Of a DNA stretch of 64,000 nt, positions 56,774-64,000 are shown one piece after another. The notes beneath the pieces are model-generated. The model did not search any database. It had not been told where the DNA came from and saw nothing but the letters and a program-made list of their open reading frames with translations. Made by a program: the position numbers and the translations under genes. The stretch's first letter is position 1. Each line of letters opens with the position of its first letter. The DNA is from Flavisphingopyxis soli. Lineage in GTDB: Bacteria > Pseudomonadota > Alphaproteobacteria > Sphingomonadales > Sphingomonadaceae. The stretch is taken from assembly GCF_007995095.1 (NCBI RefSeq), contig NZ_VOPY01000003.1, forward strand, positions 1 through 64,000. The letters are read 5' to 3'.

Positions 56774-56783
56774 TGTTATAACA
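56774..56783. promoter_or_regulatory. AT-rich palindrome upstream of the third exbD
   Basis: The perfect palindrome TGTTATAACA lies in an AT-rich stretch 26 bases before the exbD ATG, inside a wider dyad (ATGTT-ATAAC-AACAT). The sequence is atypically AT-rich for this genome and could hold a -10 region or a regulator site. Confidence 0.4.
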
Positions 56784-56808
56784 ACATACACTGCAGAGGA
56801 GGTGGAAA

Positions 56809-57228
56809 ATGGCCAGCGCACAACCGCAATCCGATCGCCCCATGTTCGCGATGAACACGACGCCGTTGATCGACGTCATGCTCGTTCTGCTCATCATGTT
56901 CATCATCACGATCCCGCCACAGACGCACGCGGTGAAAATCGATTTGCCAACCGTGCCGATTGATCCCGCGCCAACCCTTCCGTTCAAGAACACGCTGACG
57001 ATCGACCGGACCAACGCGCTTGCGTGGAACGGCGTGCCGATCGCGCTCGATCAGCTTGGCTATTATCTCGATCAGACCAAGAGATTCACGATCCAGCCCG
57101 AACTGCAGGTCCGGCCGCATCCCGATGCCGACTTCATCGTCGTCGACCGCGCGCTGGCGATCATCAAGGGCAAGTCGATCGAGAGCATGGGCTTCATCGG
57201 CAACGAGCAATATGCCCATAGCTTCTAG
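56809..57228 (+). CDS. exbD: ExbD-like protein, third copy
   Basis: A 139-residue ExbD closely related to the second copy: NTTPLIDVMLVLLIMFIITIP and PQTHAVKIDLPTVP are nearly the same, and the last half (GYYLDQTKRF, PHPDADFIVVDRALAIIK) is similar. A GAGGAGGTGG site precedes the ATG. It follows a terminator, so it should be transcribed from its own promoter. Confidence 0.92.
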   Translation: MASAQPQSDRPMFAMNTTPLIDVMLVLLIMFIITIPPQTHAVKIDLPTVPIDPAPTLPFKNTLTIDRTNALAWNGVPIALDQLGYYLDQTKRFTIQPELQVRPHPDADFIVVDRALAIIKGKSIESMGFIGNEQYAHSF

Positions 57229-57288
57229 GCGAGGGACCAACTTCGCGCTTGAGGCGTTGACCGGCTGAACCATGTCAGGAGACTCCCC

Positions 57289-57846
57289 ATGAAGATCCGT
57301 TCCGCTGTCGCATTCGCACCGATTCTCGACATCGTCGCTGGCTGCCAGCCCTCGGCCGAGGACACCGCTGCAAACCCCGGCAATGCGGCGTCGCAGATGG
57401 CGGCGCCGGTCGTCGCGCAGCCTCGGTTGGCTGCTGCCGACGGAACGCCCCGCGGCATGGCTCGCGTGACGCAAAAAACCGGCGGCCTGGTCGTCAACGT
57501 CCAGGCGACGGGAATGATGCCCGGCCAGTATGGGCTGCACGTCCACAGCGTCGGCAAGTGCGATGCGCCCGATTTCAAGACTGCCGAAGGTCACTGGAAC
57601 CCGACCGGGGCGCAGCACGGCTTCGACAATCCCGCCGGCCCGCATCAGGGCGACCTGCCCAATTTGACGATCGGTGCCGACGGCAAGGGTATCGTCGATT
57701 TCGCGATAGCCGGTGCCAGCGCCTCCGGTCTGCTCGACGCCGACGGTTCAGCGATCGTCGTCCATGCCGGTCCCGACGACCTCAAGACCGACCCAAGCGG
57801 CGACATCGGCGCGCGGATTGCCTGCGGAGTCCTCGGCGCGCCCTGA
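57289..57846 (+). CDS. sodC: Copper/zinc superoxide dismutase SodC
   Basis: A 185-residue periplasmic Cu/Zn SOD. Copper and zinc ligands are visible in HVHSVGKCD, HWNPTG, HQGDLPNL and VHAGPDDLKTDPSGDIGARIACG, and the disulfide cysteines are in place. The N-terminus has a lipobox-like VAGC, so it may be a lipoprotein. The signal sequence contains an Asp in the hydrophobic part, which is atypical. Confidence 0.9.
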   Translation: MKIRSAVAFAPILDIVAGCQPSAEDTAANPGNAASQMAAPVVAQPRLAAADGTPRGMARVTQKTGGLVVNVQATGMMPGQYGLHVHSVGKCDAPDFKTAEGHWNPTGAQHGFDNPAGPHQGDLPNLTIGADGKGIVDFAIAGASASGLLDADGSAIVVHAGPDDLKTDPSGDIGARIACGVLGAP

Positions 57847-57864
57847 CGCGGGCGAACCCTTAGG

Positions 57865-59529
57865 CTAGACCGCTTCGCCAGCCTCGCGTGCCCGGGCAAT
57901 CACGCTCGCCTCGACCGCGGGCAGGCGCCTTGCCGAATAGAGCAGCAGTCCGATCGTCACCGGCGCGACGAACAAGACTGACAGCATCGCAAAGCGCAGG
58001 TCACCCGTAACGTCGGCGATCAGCCCGACGGTATAGGGCCCCATGCCCAGGCCGATGATGTTGGTGCCGAGGAAGAACACCGCGGCGGCGGTCCCGCGCA
58101 TCCGCGGCAAGACCATGTCCTGCGTCGTCGCGGCGATCGGCGCGAGCCACATGATCTGGAGGAAGTTGACGATCCACAGCAAGGTCAGGAACAGCTGTCG
58201 CGATTCGGTGGTGAACTGGAAATAGAGCAGGACCGCGCTGATCGAGAGCGCGGCAATGACCATGTAGAGGCGCCCGGCGGGATGCATGCGCCGCGCGCGG
58301 TCCGATGCCCAGCCGCCGACGAACACGCCGAGCATACCCGCGCTGGCAAGGATCCAGCCGAGCGTGCGGCCCTCTTCGGGGCCAACCCCGAACACGTTGA
58401 CCATGTAGACAAAGATGAAGGGCGACAGGCCGTAGCTGGCAAAGCTGGCGAGCCCGCCGACCAGCGCGAGCGCGCCGAATGTGCGGTTGCCGATCAACCG
58501 GTTCGCCACCGGGTCGCGATGCGACAGCGACTGCAGCCAGCTGAAACTGCCATAGACGCCGATCGCGATCGCGCCCCACTGGACCATGTTGGTCGTGATG
58601 CCGGCGCCGCCGATGGTCGCGATGACCGCGCGTTTGGCGACCGGCAACATCCCGTCGGTCCAGCCGATCAGGACGACCGCGAGGACGATGATCGCAAAGA
58701 ACGTGGCGATGTTTGCGATCAGCGCGCCGCGCGCATTCTCGCGTCCGCGCGCAATCGCGATCATGCTGAACGGCGGGAACATCGCCGCCATCTCGCGCCC
58801 GACCGCGCGGAACGGTCGCGGTGCAACCGCAGGGGAGGGAATGCCATCCATCGCGCCGCGCACGGGTTCGCGGATCGTCGTCAGGACGAGCAACGCAAGC
58901 AGCAGCCCGGGAATGCCGAATGCGAGGAAGGTCGCCTGCCAGCCGGCAATGCCGAACGGGCGCGTCGCCTCGGTGTACGTGGCGTCCCAGTAGGAGATGA
59001 TTTCGCCGCCAAGCGCGAGACTTGCCCCGACGCCGAGATAGATGCCCGCCGAATAGATTGCGATCGCGGTCGCGCGCCTGGCCTTGGGAAAATAATCCTG
59101 GATCAGCGAATAGGCCGCGGGGCCCGCGCTCGCCTCGCCGATGCCGACGCCGACCCGCGCGCTGCCGAGCTGCGCGAAATTGCCCGCCATGCCGCTGACC
59201 GCGGTCATTGCCGACCAGAAGCCGAGGCCGAGCGAGATCGTCCGGACGCGATGCCAGCCGTCGGCGAGCTTCGCGAGCGGGATGCCGAACAATGCATAGA
59301 ACAGCGCAAAGGCAGTGCCGAACAACAGGCCGAGCTGCGCGTCGCTCAGTCCGAGGTCGGCCTTGAGCGAGGGCGCGAGGATCGTGATCACCTGGCGGTC
59401 GAGGAAGTTGAACGCGTAGATCACCATCAGGACGGTGAGCACGTAATAACTGTAAAGCGGGGTGCGCGCGGGCGCGGTCGTTTCGGCGATCGGGGCCGGG
59501 GCCTCCATTCGGTCGGTCTGGTCGGCCAT
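57865..59529 (-). CDS. Spinster-type MFS transporter
   Basis: A 554-residue major facilitator with about 12 TM helices. The spinster-family start is NFLDRQVITILAPSLKADLGLSDAQLGLLFG, with GIGEASAGPAAYSLIQDYFP in the fourth-fifth helix region. These carriers are numerous in sphingomonads; the substrate is unknown. The start at 59529 has a GGGAGAGG site; the frame continues upstream to 59667. Confidence 0.88.
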   Translation of the reverse strand: MADQTDRMEAPAPIAETTAPARTPLYSYYVLTVLMVIYAFNFLDRQVITILAPSLKADLGLSDAQLGLLFGTAFALFYALFGIPLAKLADGWHRVRTISLGLGFWSAMTAVSGMAGNFAQLGSARVGVGIGEASAGPAAYSLIQDYFPKARRATAIAIYSAGIYLGVGASLALGGEIISYWDATYTEATRPFGIAGWQATFLAFGIPGLLLALLVLTTIREPVRGAMDGIPSPAVAPRPFRAVGREMAAMFPPFSMIAIARGRENARGALIANIATFFAIIVLAVVLIGWTDGMLPVAKRAVIATIGGAGITTNMVQWGAIAIGVYGSFSWLQSLSHRDPVANRLIGNRTFGALALVGGLASFASYGLSPFIFVYMVNVFGVGPEEGRTLGWILASAGMLGVFVGGWASDRARRMHPAGRLYMVIAALSISAVLLYFQFTTESRQLFLTLLWIVNFLQIMWLAPIAATTQDMVLPRMRGTAAAVFFLGTNIIGLGMGPYTVGLIADVTGDLRFAMLSVLFVAPVTIGLLLYSARRLPAVEASVIARAREAGEAV

Positions 59530-59620
59530 GTCCTCTCCCAAGCCCGCATTGCGCGGGTCAAGAGCCGGACATGGCAAATCGCTTCGAGATTGACCAGCGA
59601 TTAGCGCACGGGGTGTCGGC

Positions 59621-59806
59621 TCAGTCGCCCTTCTTGTCGGGCAGGCCCTTGCGCTTGGTCTCGGCAAAATCCTCGAGCTCGTCTTCGCTCATCGATTCAT
59701 ACATCGATTTCGATGCACCTTTCAGCTCCGATGTGTCGGTCTCGCCGCGTTTCGCCGAAAGGGCGGCGCCCGCCGCCTTCTGCTGGGCCTTTGATGTTGC
59801 CGGCAT
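59621..59806 (-). CDS. DUF3008 family small protein
   Basis: A 61-residue, highly charged protein: MPATSKAQQKAAGAALSAKRG with the DUF3008 core KGASKSMYESMSEDELEDFA and a lysine-rich end. An AAAGGAGATGG site precedes the ATG. An EcfG-type promoter match lies about 40-65 bases upstream, so it may be part of the general stress regulon. The biochemical role is unknown. Confidence 0.85.
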   Translation of the reverse strand: MPATSKAQQKAAGAALSAKRGETDTSELKGASKSMYESMSEDELEDFAETKRKGLPDKKGD

Positions 59807-59845
59807 GATCCATCTCCTTTGTCTCGCCATTGGCTACAGAGGAAT

Positions 59846-59870
59846 AACCCGGCAGTCGGGACCGCGTTCC
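59846..59870 (-). promoter_or_regulatory. EcfG-type promoter upstream of the DUF3008 gene
   Basis: On the minus strand, GGAAC (59870-59866) and GTT (59848-59846) are 17 bases apart, the same spacing as the nepR promoter match. The -10 element lies about 40 bases before the ATG. Such a match could occur by chance, but position and strand fit. Confidence 0.55.
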
Positions 59871-59878
59871 CGCGCGGC

Positions 59879-60304
59879 TCAGTCGCGCCCCATGCGCGCG
59901 ACGACGCGGACGAAGAACGCTGTCGACCAGCCGAGCAGGATGACGCCGTTGACGCCTTCGATCGCCGCGATCAGCTTCCAGCCGGGTGCGATGCTGTGGT
60001 CGTCATAGCCGATCGTCGCATAGGTGATGGTCGAGAAATAGACCGCCTCGCGCAGCAGGTCGAGTGCATCGATCGCCAGGTAAAGCAGCGCATAGGCCCA
60101 TATCTCGACGCCATGGAGCGCGATCAGGCCGAACACGAGGAGCAGCGTCATCGCCATCCCGCGCGGCGACATCGGATGGATATGCGCGGCCGCCTCTTCG
60201 CGCGCCTCGAGGCGCAGCACGCGCGACAGGCCGAACAGCCCGGCACCGTGGATCACCACGGTCAGCAAGACCATCACGGTCGCAATCGATAGTTCGGCGA
60301 ACAT
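59879..60304 (-). CDS. Two-TM potassium-channel-like protein
   Basis: A 141-residue protein with hydrophobic segments (about 5-27, 50-80 and 112-132) and a pore loop TITYATIGYDDHS, containing a TIGY filter like that of K+ channels. It belongs to the ion-channel (Ion_trans_2) family. There is no cytoplasmic regulatory domain. It is divergent from parC and adjacent to the DUF3008 gene. Confidence 0.8.
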   Translation of the reverse strand: MFAELSIATVMVLLTVVIHGAGLFGLSRVLRLEAREEAAAHIHPMSPRGMAMTLLLVFGLIALHGVEIWAYALLYLAIDALDLLREAVYFSTITYATIGYDDHSIAPGWKLIAAIEGVNGVILLGWSTAFFVRVVARMGRD

Positions 60305-60391
60305 GGCGACAGTGTCGACCAGCTTGCCACACCGATGTCAATTCGGCGGCTTCCCCTTTGCAGCGCAGCCCGTGCTTGCTAACCGCCGATC

Positions 60392-62659
60392 ATGTCCGAC
60401 ACGATCACCGATACCGCTCCCGACCCGTTCGACGCCATCGTCGACGCCCCGTTCGATAGTGCGCTGTCAGAGCGCTACCTCGTCTACGCGATGTCGACGA
60501 TCACCGCGCGCTCGCTGCCCGACCTGCGCGACGGATTGAAACCGGTCCAGCGGCGGCTGTTATGGGCGATGCGCGGCCTCAAGCTCGACCCCGCGCAGGG
60601 CTACAAGAAATGCGCCCGCGTCGTCGGCGAAGTGATCGGCAAATACCATCCGCACGGCGATCAGTCGGTCTATGACGCGATGGTTCGCCTCGCCCAGTCG
60701 TTCGCGCTGCGCTACCCGCTCGTCGACGGCCAGGGCAATTTCGGCAATATCGACGGCGATGGCGCCGCCGCCTTCCGCTATACCGAGGCGCGGCTGACGC
60801 GCGTCGCGGTCGACCTTATGGCCGGGCTCGACGAAGGCACCGTCGCCTTCAAGCCGACCTATAACGGCGAAGAACACGAACCCGAGATCATGCCCGGGCT
60901 GTTCCCCAATCTGCTCGCCAACGGCGCCAGCGGTATCGCCGTCGGCATGGCGACGAGCATCCCGCCGCACAACGCCGCCGAGCTGATCGACGCGGCGATG
61001 CTGCTGATCGACAACGCCGATGCTTCGACCGCCGAGTTGTTGGAGCATGTCCAGGGCCCCGATTTGCCGACCGGCGGCCTCATCGTCGACGGTCCCGAAA
61101 CGATTGCCGCGGCCTATGAAAGCGGGCGCGGCAGCCTGCGTGTGCGCGCGCGCTTTGGCGAGGTCGAAAAGGGCTCGGGTACGGGCAGCTGGCAGCTCGT
61201 CATCACCGAAATCCCGTACCAGGTGCAGAAGGGCAAGCTGATCGAACAGATCGCCCAGCTGATCGTCGACAAGAAACTGCCGATCCTCGAGGACGTGCGC
61301 GACGAATCGGACGAGGAAATCCGCATCGTCCTCGTGCCGAAAAGCCGTAACGTCGATCAGCAGGTGCTGATGGACAGCCTCTACCGGCTGACCGATCTCG
61401 AAACGCGCATCTCGCTCAACATGAACGTCCTCGACGCGACGCACACGCCGCGCGTGATGGGCCTCAAGGAGGTGCTGGCGAACTGGCTGGCGCACCAGTT
61501 CGAAGTGCTGGTCAATCGTTCGCGCCACCGGCTCGGCAAGATCGACGACCGGATGGAGCTGCTCGGCGGGTACATCATCGCCTTTCTCAACCTCGACCGG
61601 ATCATCGAGATCATCCGCACCGAGGACGAGCCAAAGCCCGTCATGATGGCCGAATTCGAGCTCAACGACCGCCAGGCCGAGGCGATCCTCAACATGCGGC
61701 TGCGCTCGTTGCGTCGGCTCGAGGAAATGGAACTCCGCTCGGAACGCGATGCGCTCGAAAAGGAACGCGAAGAGCTCGTCAAGCTAATCGAAAGCCCCGC
61801 CCGTCAGCGCACCCGGATGAAGCGCGACCTCGCCGCCCTGCACAAGACCTACGGACCCGAAACCGCGCTCGGTGCGCGCCGCACGACGATCAAGCAGGCC
61901 GCGCCGGCACGCGAAATTCCGCTTGAAGCGATGATCGAACGCGAACCGGTGACGGTGATCCTGTCACAGCGCGGCTGGATTCGCGCGATGAAGGGCCATG
62001 CCGACCTCGCCAGCCTCGACGCGGGCAAGTTCAAGGATGGCGACACGCTCGCCTTCGCGGTGCATTCGCAGACCACCGACAAGATCCTGTTCGCGTGCGA
62101 CAATGGCCGCTTCTACACGCTCGGCGCCGACAGGCTGCCCGGTGGCCGGGGGTTCGGCGAACCCTTGCGGTTGCTGGTCGATATCGACAGCGATGCGGCG
62201 ATCGTCGCGATGCTGCCGGTCGCCGCGGCCGAACGGCTGCTAGTCGCATCGAGCGCGGGGCGCGGGTTCGTCCTGCCGGTGTCAGCCGCGGTTTCCGAAA
62301 CGCGCAAGGGTCGCCAGACGGTCAATCTCAAGCCCAAGGTGCGATTGAAATGCGTCCGCCCGATCGGCGCAACCGACGATTACGTCGCGGTCGTCGGCGA
62401 CAATCGCAAGCTGGTCGTCTTCCCGATTGCCGAACTGCCCGAAATGGCGCGCGGCCAGGGGGTCATGCTGCAACGCTATCGCGACGGCGGCCTGTCCGAC
62501 GCGATTACTTTCCGTTTCGAAGACGGGTTGAGCTGGGCGATGGGCGGCGACAGCGGGCGTACGCGGACCGAGGCCGACCTGACCGCGTGGCGGGTTGCAC
62601 GCGGCGCGGGGGGGCGGATGCCGCCCAACGGCTTTCCCCGCGACAATCGCTTTGAATAG
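60392..62659 (+). CDS. parC: DNA topoisomerase IV subunit A
   Basis: A 755-residue ParC. The catalytic Tyr130 is in [11 protein letters not shown]. The 5Y-CAP block reads [19 protein letters not shown]. The C-terminal pinwheel domain follows from about 500. parE is not in the window. The position equivalent to E. coli Ser80 is Gln91, and that of Glu84 is Asp95. The length fits ParC rather than GyrA, which would be longer. Confidence 0.92.
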   Translation: MSDTITDTAPDPFDAIVDAPFDSALSERYLVYAMSTITARSLPDLRDGLKPVQRRLLWAMRGLKLDPAQGYKKCARVVGEVIGKYHPHGDQSVYDAMVRLAQSFALRYPLVDGQGNFGNIDGDGAAAFRYTEARLTRVAVDLMAGLDEGTVAFKPTYNGEEHEPEIMPGLFPNLLANGASGIAVGMATSIPPHNAAELIDAAMLLIDNADASTAELLEHVQGPDLPTGGLIVDGPETIAAAYESGRGSLRVRARFGEVEKGSGTGSWQLVITEIPYQVQKGKLIEQIAQLIVDKKLPILEDVRDESDEEIRIVLVPKSRNVDQQVLMDSLYRLTDLETRISLNMNVLDATHTPRVMGLKEVLANWLAHQFEVLVNRSRHRLGKIDDRMELLGGYIIAFLNLDRIIEIIRTEDEPKPVMMAEFELNDRQAEAILNMRLRSLRRLEEMELRSERDALEKEREELVKLIESPARQRTRMKRDLAALHKTYGPETALGARRTTIKQAAPAREIPLEAMIEREPVTVILSQRGWIRAMKGHADLASLDAGKFKDGDTLAFAVHSQTTDKILFACDNGRFYTLGADRLPGGRGFGEPLRLLVDIDSDAAIVAMLPVAAAERLLVASSAGRGFVLPVSAAVSETRKGRQTVNLKPKVRLKCVRPIGATDDYVAVVGDNRKLVVFPIAELPEMARGQGVMLQRYRDGGLSDAITFRFEDGLSWAMGGDSGRTRTEADLTAWRVARGAGGRMPPNGFPRDNRFE

Positions 62660-62759
62660 GGCGGTGACAATAACCCACCCCGCGTAACGCTTATTTTACG
62701 GCCTCGCCCTAGGGTCGTCGCTCGGAAGTCACTTTCCGGCGGCAAAACGGGGTTGGTAC

Positions 62760-64000
62760 GTGCCTAAGAAGGCGTCCATAAAGCATCTTTTGCCTGATCC
62801 GGAAGCGGGTTACTCGGCGCGAGAGGAATCATATTCTGATCGCCTGCTCGATGCGCTGCCGATTGCGGCGGCGGTCGTCGAGCTCCATGCCGACGGCCAT
62901 TTCGATGTCGTCTCTCCCAACGATCACTTCCGCGATCTCGATCTCCAGACGACCGGGACGCAGCATTTCGCCGAACTGACGACCCTGCTCAAGATGTTCG
63001 CCTCGGGCGACGTCCCCACCGCCCAGTTTACCTGGCGCGGCGGCGGCGATGTCGCCGGACGCGATTACGATGTCACCGCGGCGCGCCTGCCGCGCGGTGA
63101 AAAGGATCTCGACCTCGTCGTGCTGTCGTTGCTCGACCGCACCAACCAGGTCCGCACAGAACGCAATCTGCGGCGCGAAATGGTCTCCGACGCGTTGACC
63201 GGCCTGCCCAATCGCAGCGGCTTCGAAGACGCGGTCGACAAGATGCTCAAGCGACCGGCGATGCAGAAACAGGAATTCGCGATCCTCGCGATCGACCTTG
63301 CGCGCTTCAGCCGCATCAACGAGGCGATCGGGCCGCTCGCCGGCGACGAACTGCTGATCACCGTCGCGCGCCGGCTCCAGTCGAACCTGCGCGCCGGCGA
63401 TTTCCTCGCGCGGACTGGCGGCGACGAATTCTCGATTTTCGCCAAGGTGGCCAACGGACGCGTCGATGTCCGCGAAATCGCCCGGCGCGTGCGCGGCTGT
63501 TTCGACAATCCGTGCCGCCTGTCCGAACTGCAGATCAGCATCGATTGTGCGATCGGTTGCGCGATCCAGCGCAACGGCGATGTCGATGTCGACAATGTCA
63601 TGCGCCACGCCCAGATCGCGATGAAGCGCGCCAAGCAGACCGACCGGACCGAGATCTACGAACCGCAGGTCGGGACCGTTACCAAGGACCGTTTCAGCCT
63701 CGAAACGCAGCTGCGCGAGGCGATCGAAAACGACGAACTGACACTCGCCTTCCAGCCCCTCGTCGAACTCAAGACCGGTCGCGTTGCCGGTTTCGAGGCC
63801 TTGGCGCGCTGGGACCACAAGGACGGTGCAATCGCGCCCGTCGACTTTATTCCGATCGCCGAGGATTCGGGCCTGATCGTGCCCCTCGGCCGCTGGGCGA
63901 TCGAGACCGCGGCGAAGACGCTCGCCGAATGGGACCGCAAGCTGGGCCATGAAATTCCCGTCTATGTCGGCGTCAACGTCTCGGCGATCCAGCTCGCCCG
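62760..64000 (+). CDS. GGDEF-EAL protein, 3' end beyond the window
   Basis: An open frame of 413 codons that runs off the right edge. A weakly PAS-like N-terminus (about 27-125) is followed by a GGDEF domain with GGDEF at 220-224 and a preceding RxxD I-site (211-214), then the start of an EAL domain (EALAR, 346-350). The intact GGDEF and I-site suggest c-di-GMP synthesis with product inhibition, and EAL may hydrolyse or bind c-di-GMP. The start is a GTG (MPKKASIKHLLP) with a GGGG box upstream. Only the first part of the EAL domain is in view. Confidence 0.88.
   Translation, partial: MPKKASIKHLLPDPEAGYSAREESYSDRLLDALPIAAAVVELHADGHFDVVSPNDHFRDLDLQTTGTQHFAELTTLLKMFASGDVPTAQFTWRGGGDVAGRDYDVTAARLPRGEKDLDLVVLSLLDRTNQVRTERNLRREMVSDALTGLPNRSGFEDAVDKMLKRPAMQKQEFAILAIDLARFSRINEAIGPLAGDELLITVARRLQSNLRAGDFLARTGGDEFSIFAKVANGRVDVREIARRVRGCFDNPCRLSELQISIDCAIGCAIQRNGDVDVDNVMRHAQIAMKRAKQTDRTEIYEPQVGTVTKDRFSLETQLREAIENDELTLAFQPLVELKTGRVAGFEALARWDHKDGAIAPVDFIPIAEDSGLIVPLGRWAIETAAKTLAEWDRKLGHEIPVYVGVNVSAIQLA

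Noticed and set aside
57233-57258. A GGGAC...CGTT motif upstream of sodC
   Set aside because: It differs from the EcfG consensus at the -35 element, so it is too weak to call a promoter.

Overview
The window looks like a stretch of core chromosome from a high-GC alphaproteobacterium of the Sphingomonadaceae type. This is inferred from gene content, not from a database match. The main clues are a PhyR/NepR/EcfG general stress response locus with a PhyP-like histidine kinase, a spinster-type MFS carrier, a UdgX/radical SAM repair pair, a Der-BamB-YfgM operon and a DUF559 gene set among palindromic repeats. Coding density is very high, many genes overlap by 4 bases (ATGA/GTGA), and no stretch over 300 bases lacks a gene. 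I saw no IS element, prophage or CRISPR array.

Layout. 0.3-2.7 kb (minus): a DAG-kinase-like lipid kinase coupled to a nucleotidyltransferase resembling Tam41, and a DUF2141 exported protein. 2.8-5.1 kb: lptF-lptG. 5.1-13 kb: a fatty acid desaturase, a GNAT-like protein, xth, erpA, an M23 peptidase and glnE-bcp. 13-17.2 kb: the stress locus, with phyR, a small membrane ORF and ecfG on the minus strand and nepR and a PhyP-like kinase diverging on the plus strand. 17-25.8 kb: tgt, an outer-membrane barrel, a repair cluster (radical SAM, hemerythrin, DUF4130-UdgX), an MscS channel, queA, a cyclophilin and coaD. 25.8-32.5 kb: ispA, xseB, a lipoprotein, purL, the repeat/DUF559 island, an iodotyrosine-deiodinase-like flavoprotein and a DUF418 membrane protein. 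32.5-39.2 kb: an HPt protein, the yfgM-bamB-der operon, panB, DUF427, ilvE and tRNA-Gln. 39.3-44.1 kb: the molybdopterin genes moaD-moaE-moaB-moeA, a PAP2 phosphatase and an ECF sigma/RskA pair. 44.2-49.7 kb: a MacAB-like exporter, two tRNA-Glu genes and recJ. 49.7-53.8 kb: two bacterial PH-domain proteins, glpX and an exported protein of unknown role. 54-57.2 kb: tonB-exbB-exbD-exbD plus a third exbD. 57.3-64 kb: sodC, a spinster MFS carrier, a DUF3008 protein, a small K+-channel-like protein, parC and the start of a GGDEF-EAL protein cut off by the window edge.

Most genes are housekeeping: LPS export, outer-membrane assembly, queuosine, CoA, isoprenoid, purine and Moco synthesis. The more unusual points are the Tam41-like gene coupled to a lipid kinase, the apparent loss of the ATP-binding N-box in the PhyP-like kinase, the 43-residue membrane ORF inside the stress operon, EcfG-type promoter matches before nepR and the DUF3008 gene, the conserved Glu/Tyr/Lys set in the deiodinase-like protein, and a palindromic repeat that supplies both the 3' end of one gene and the ribosome binding site of the next.
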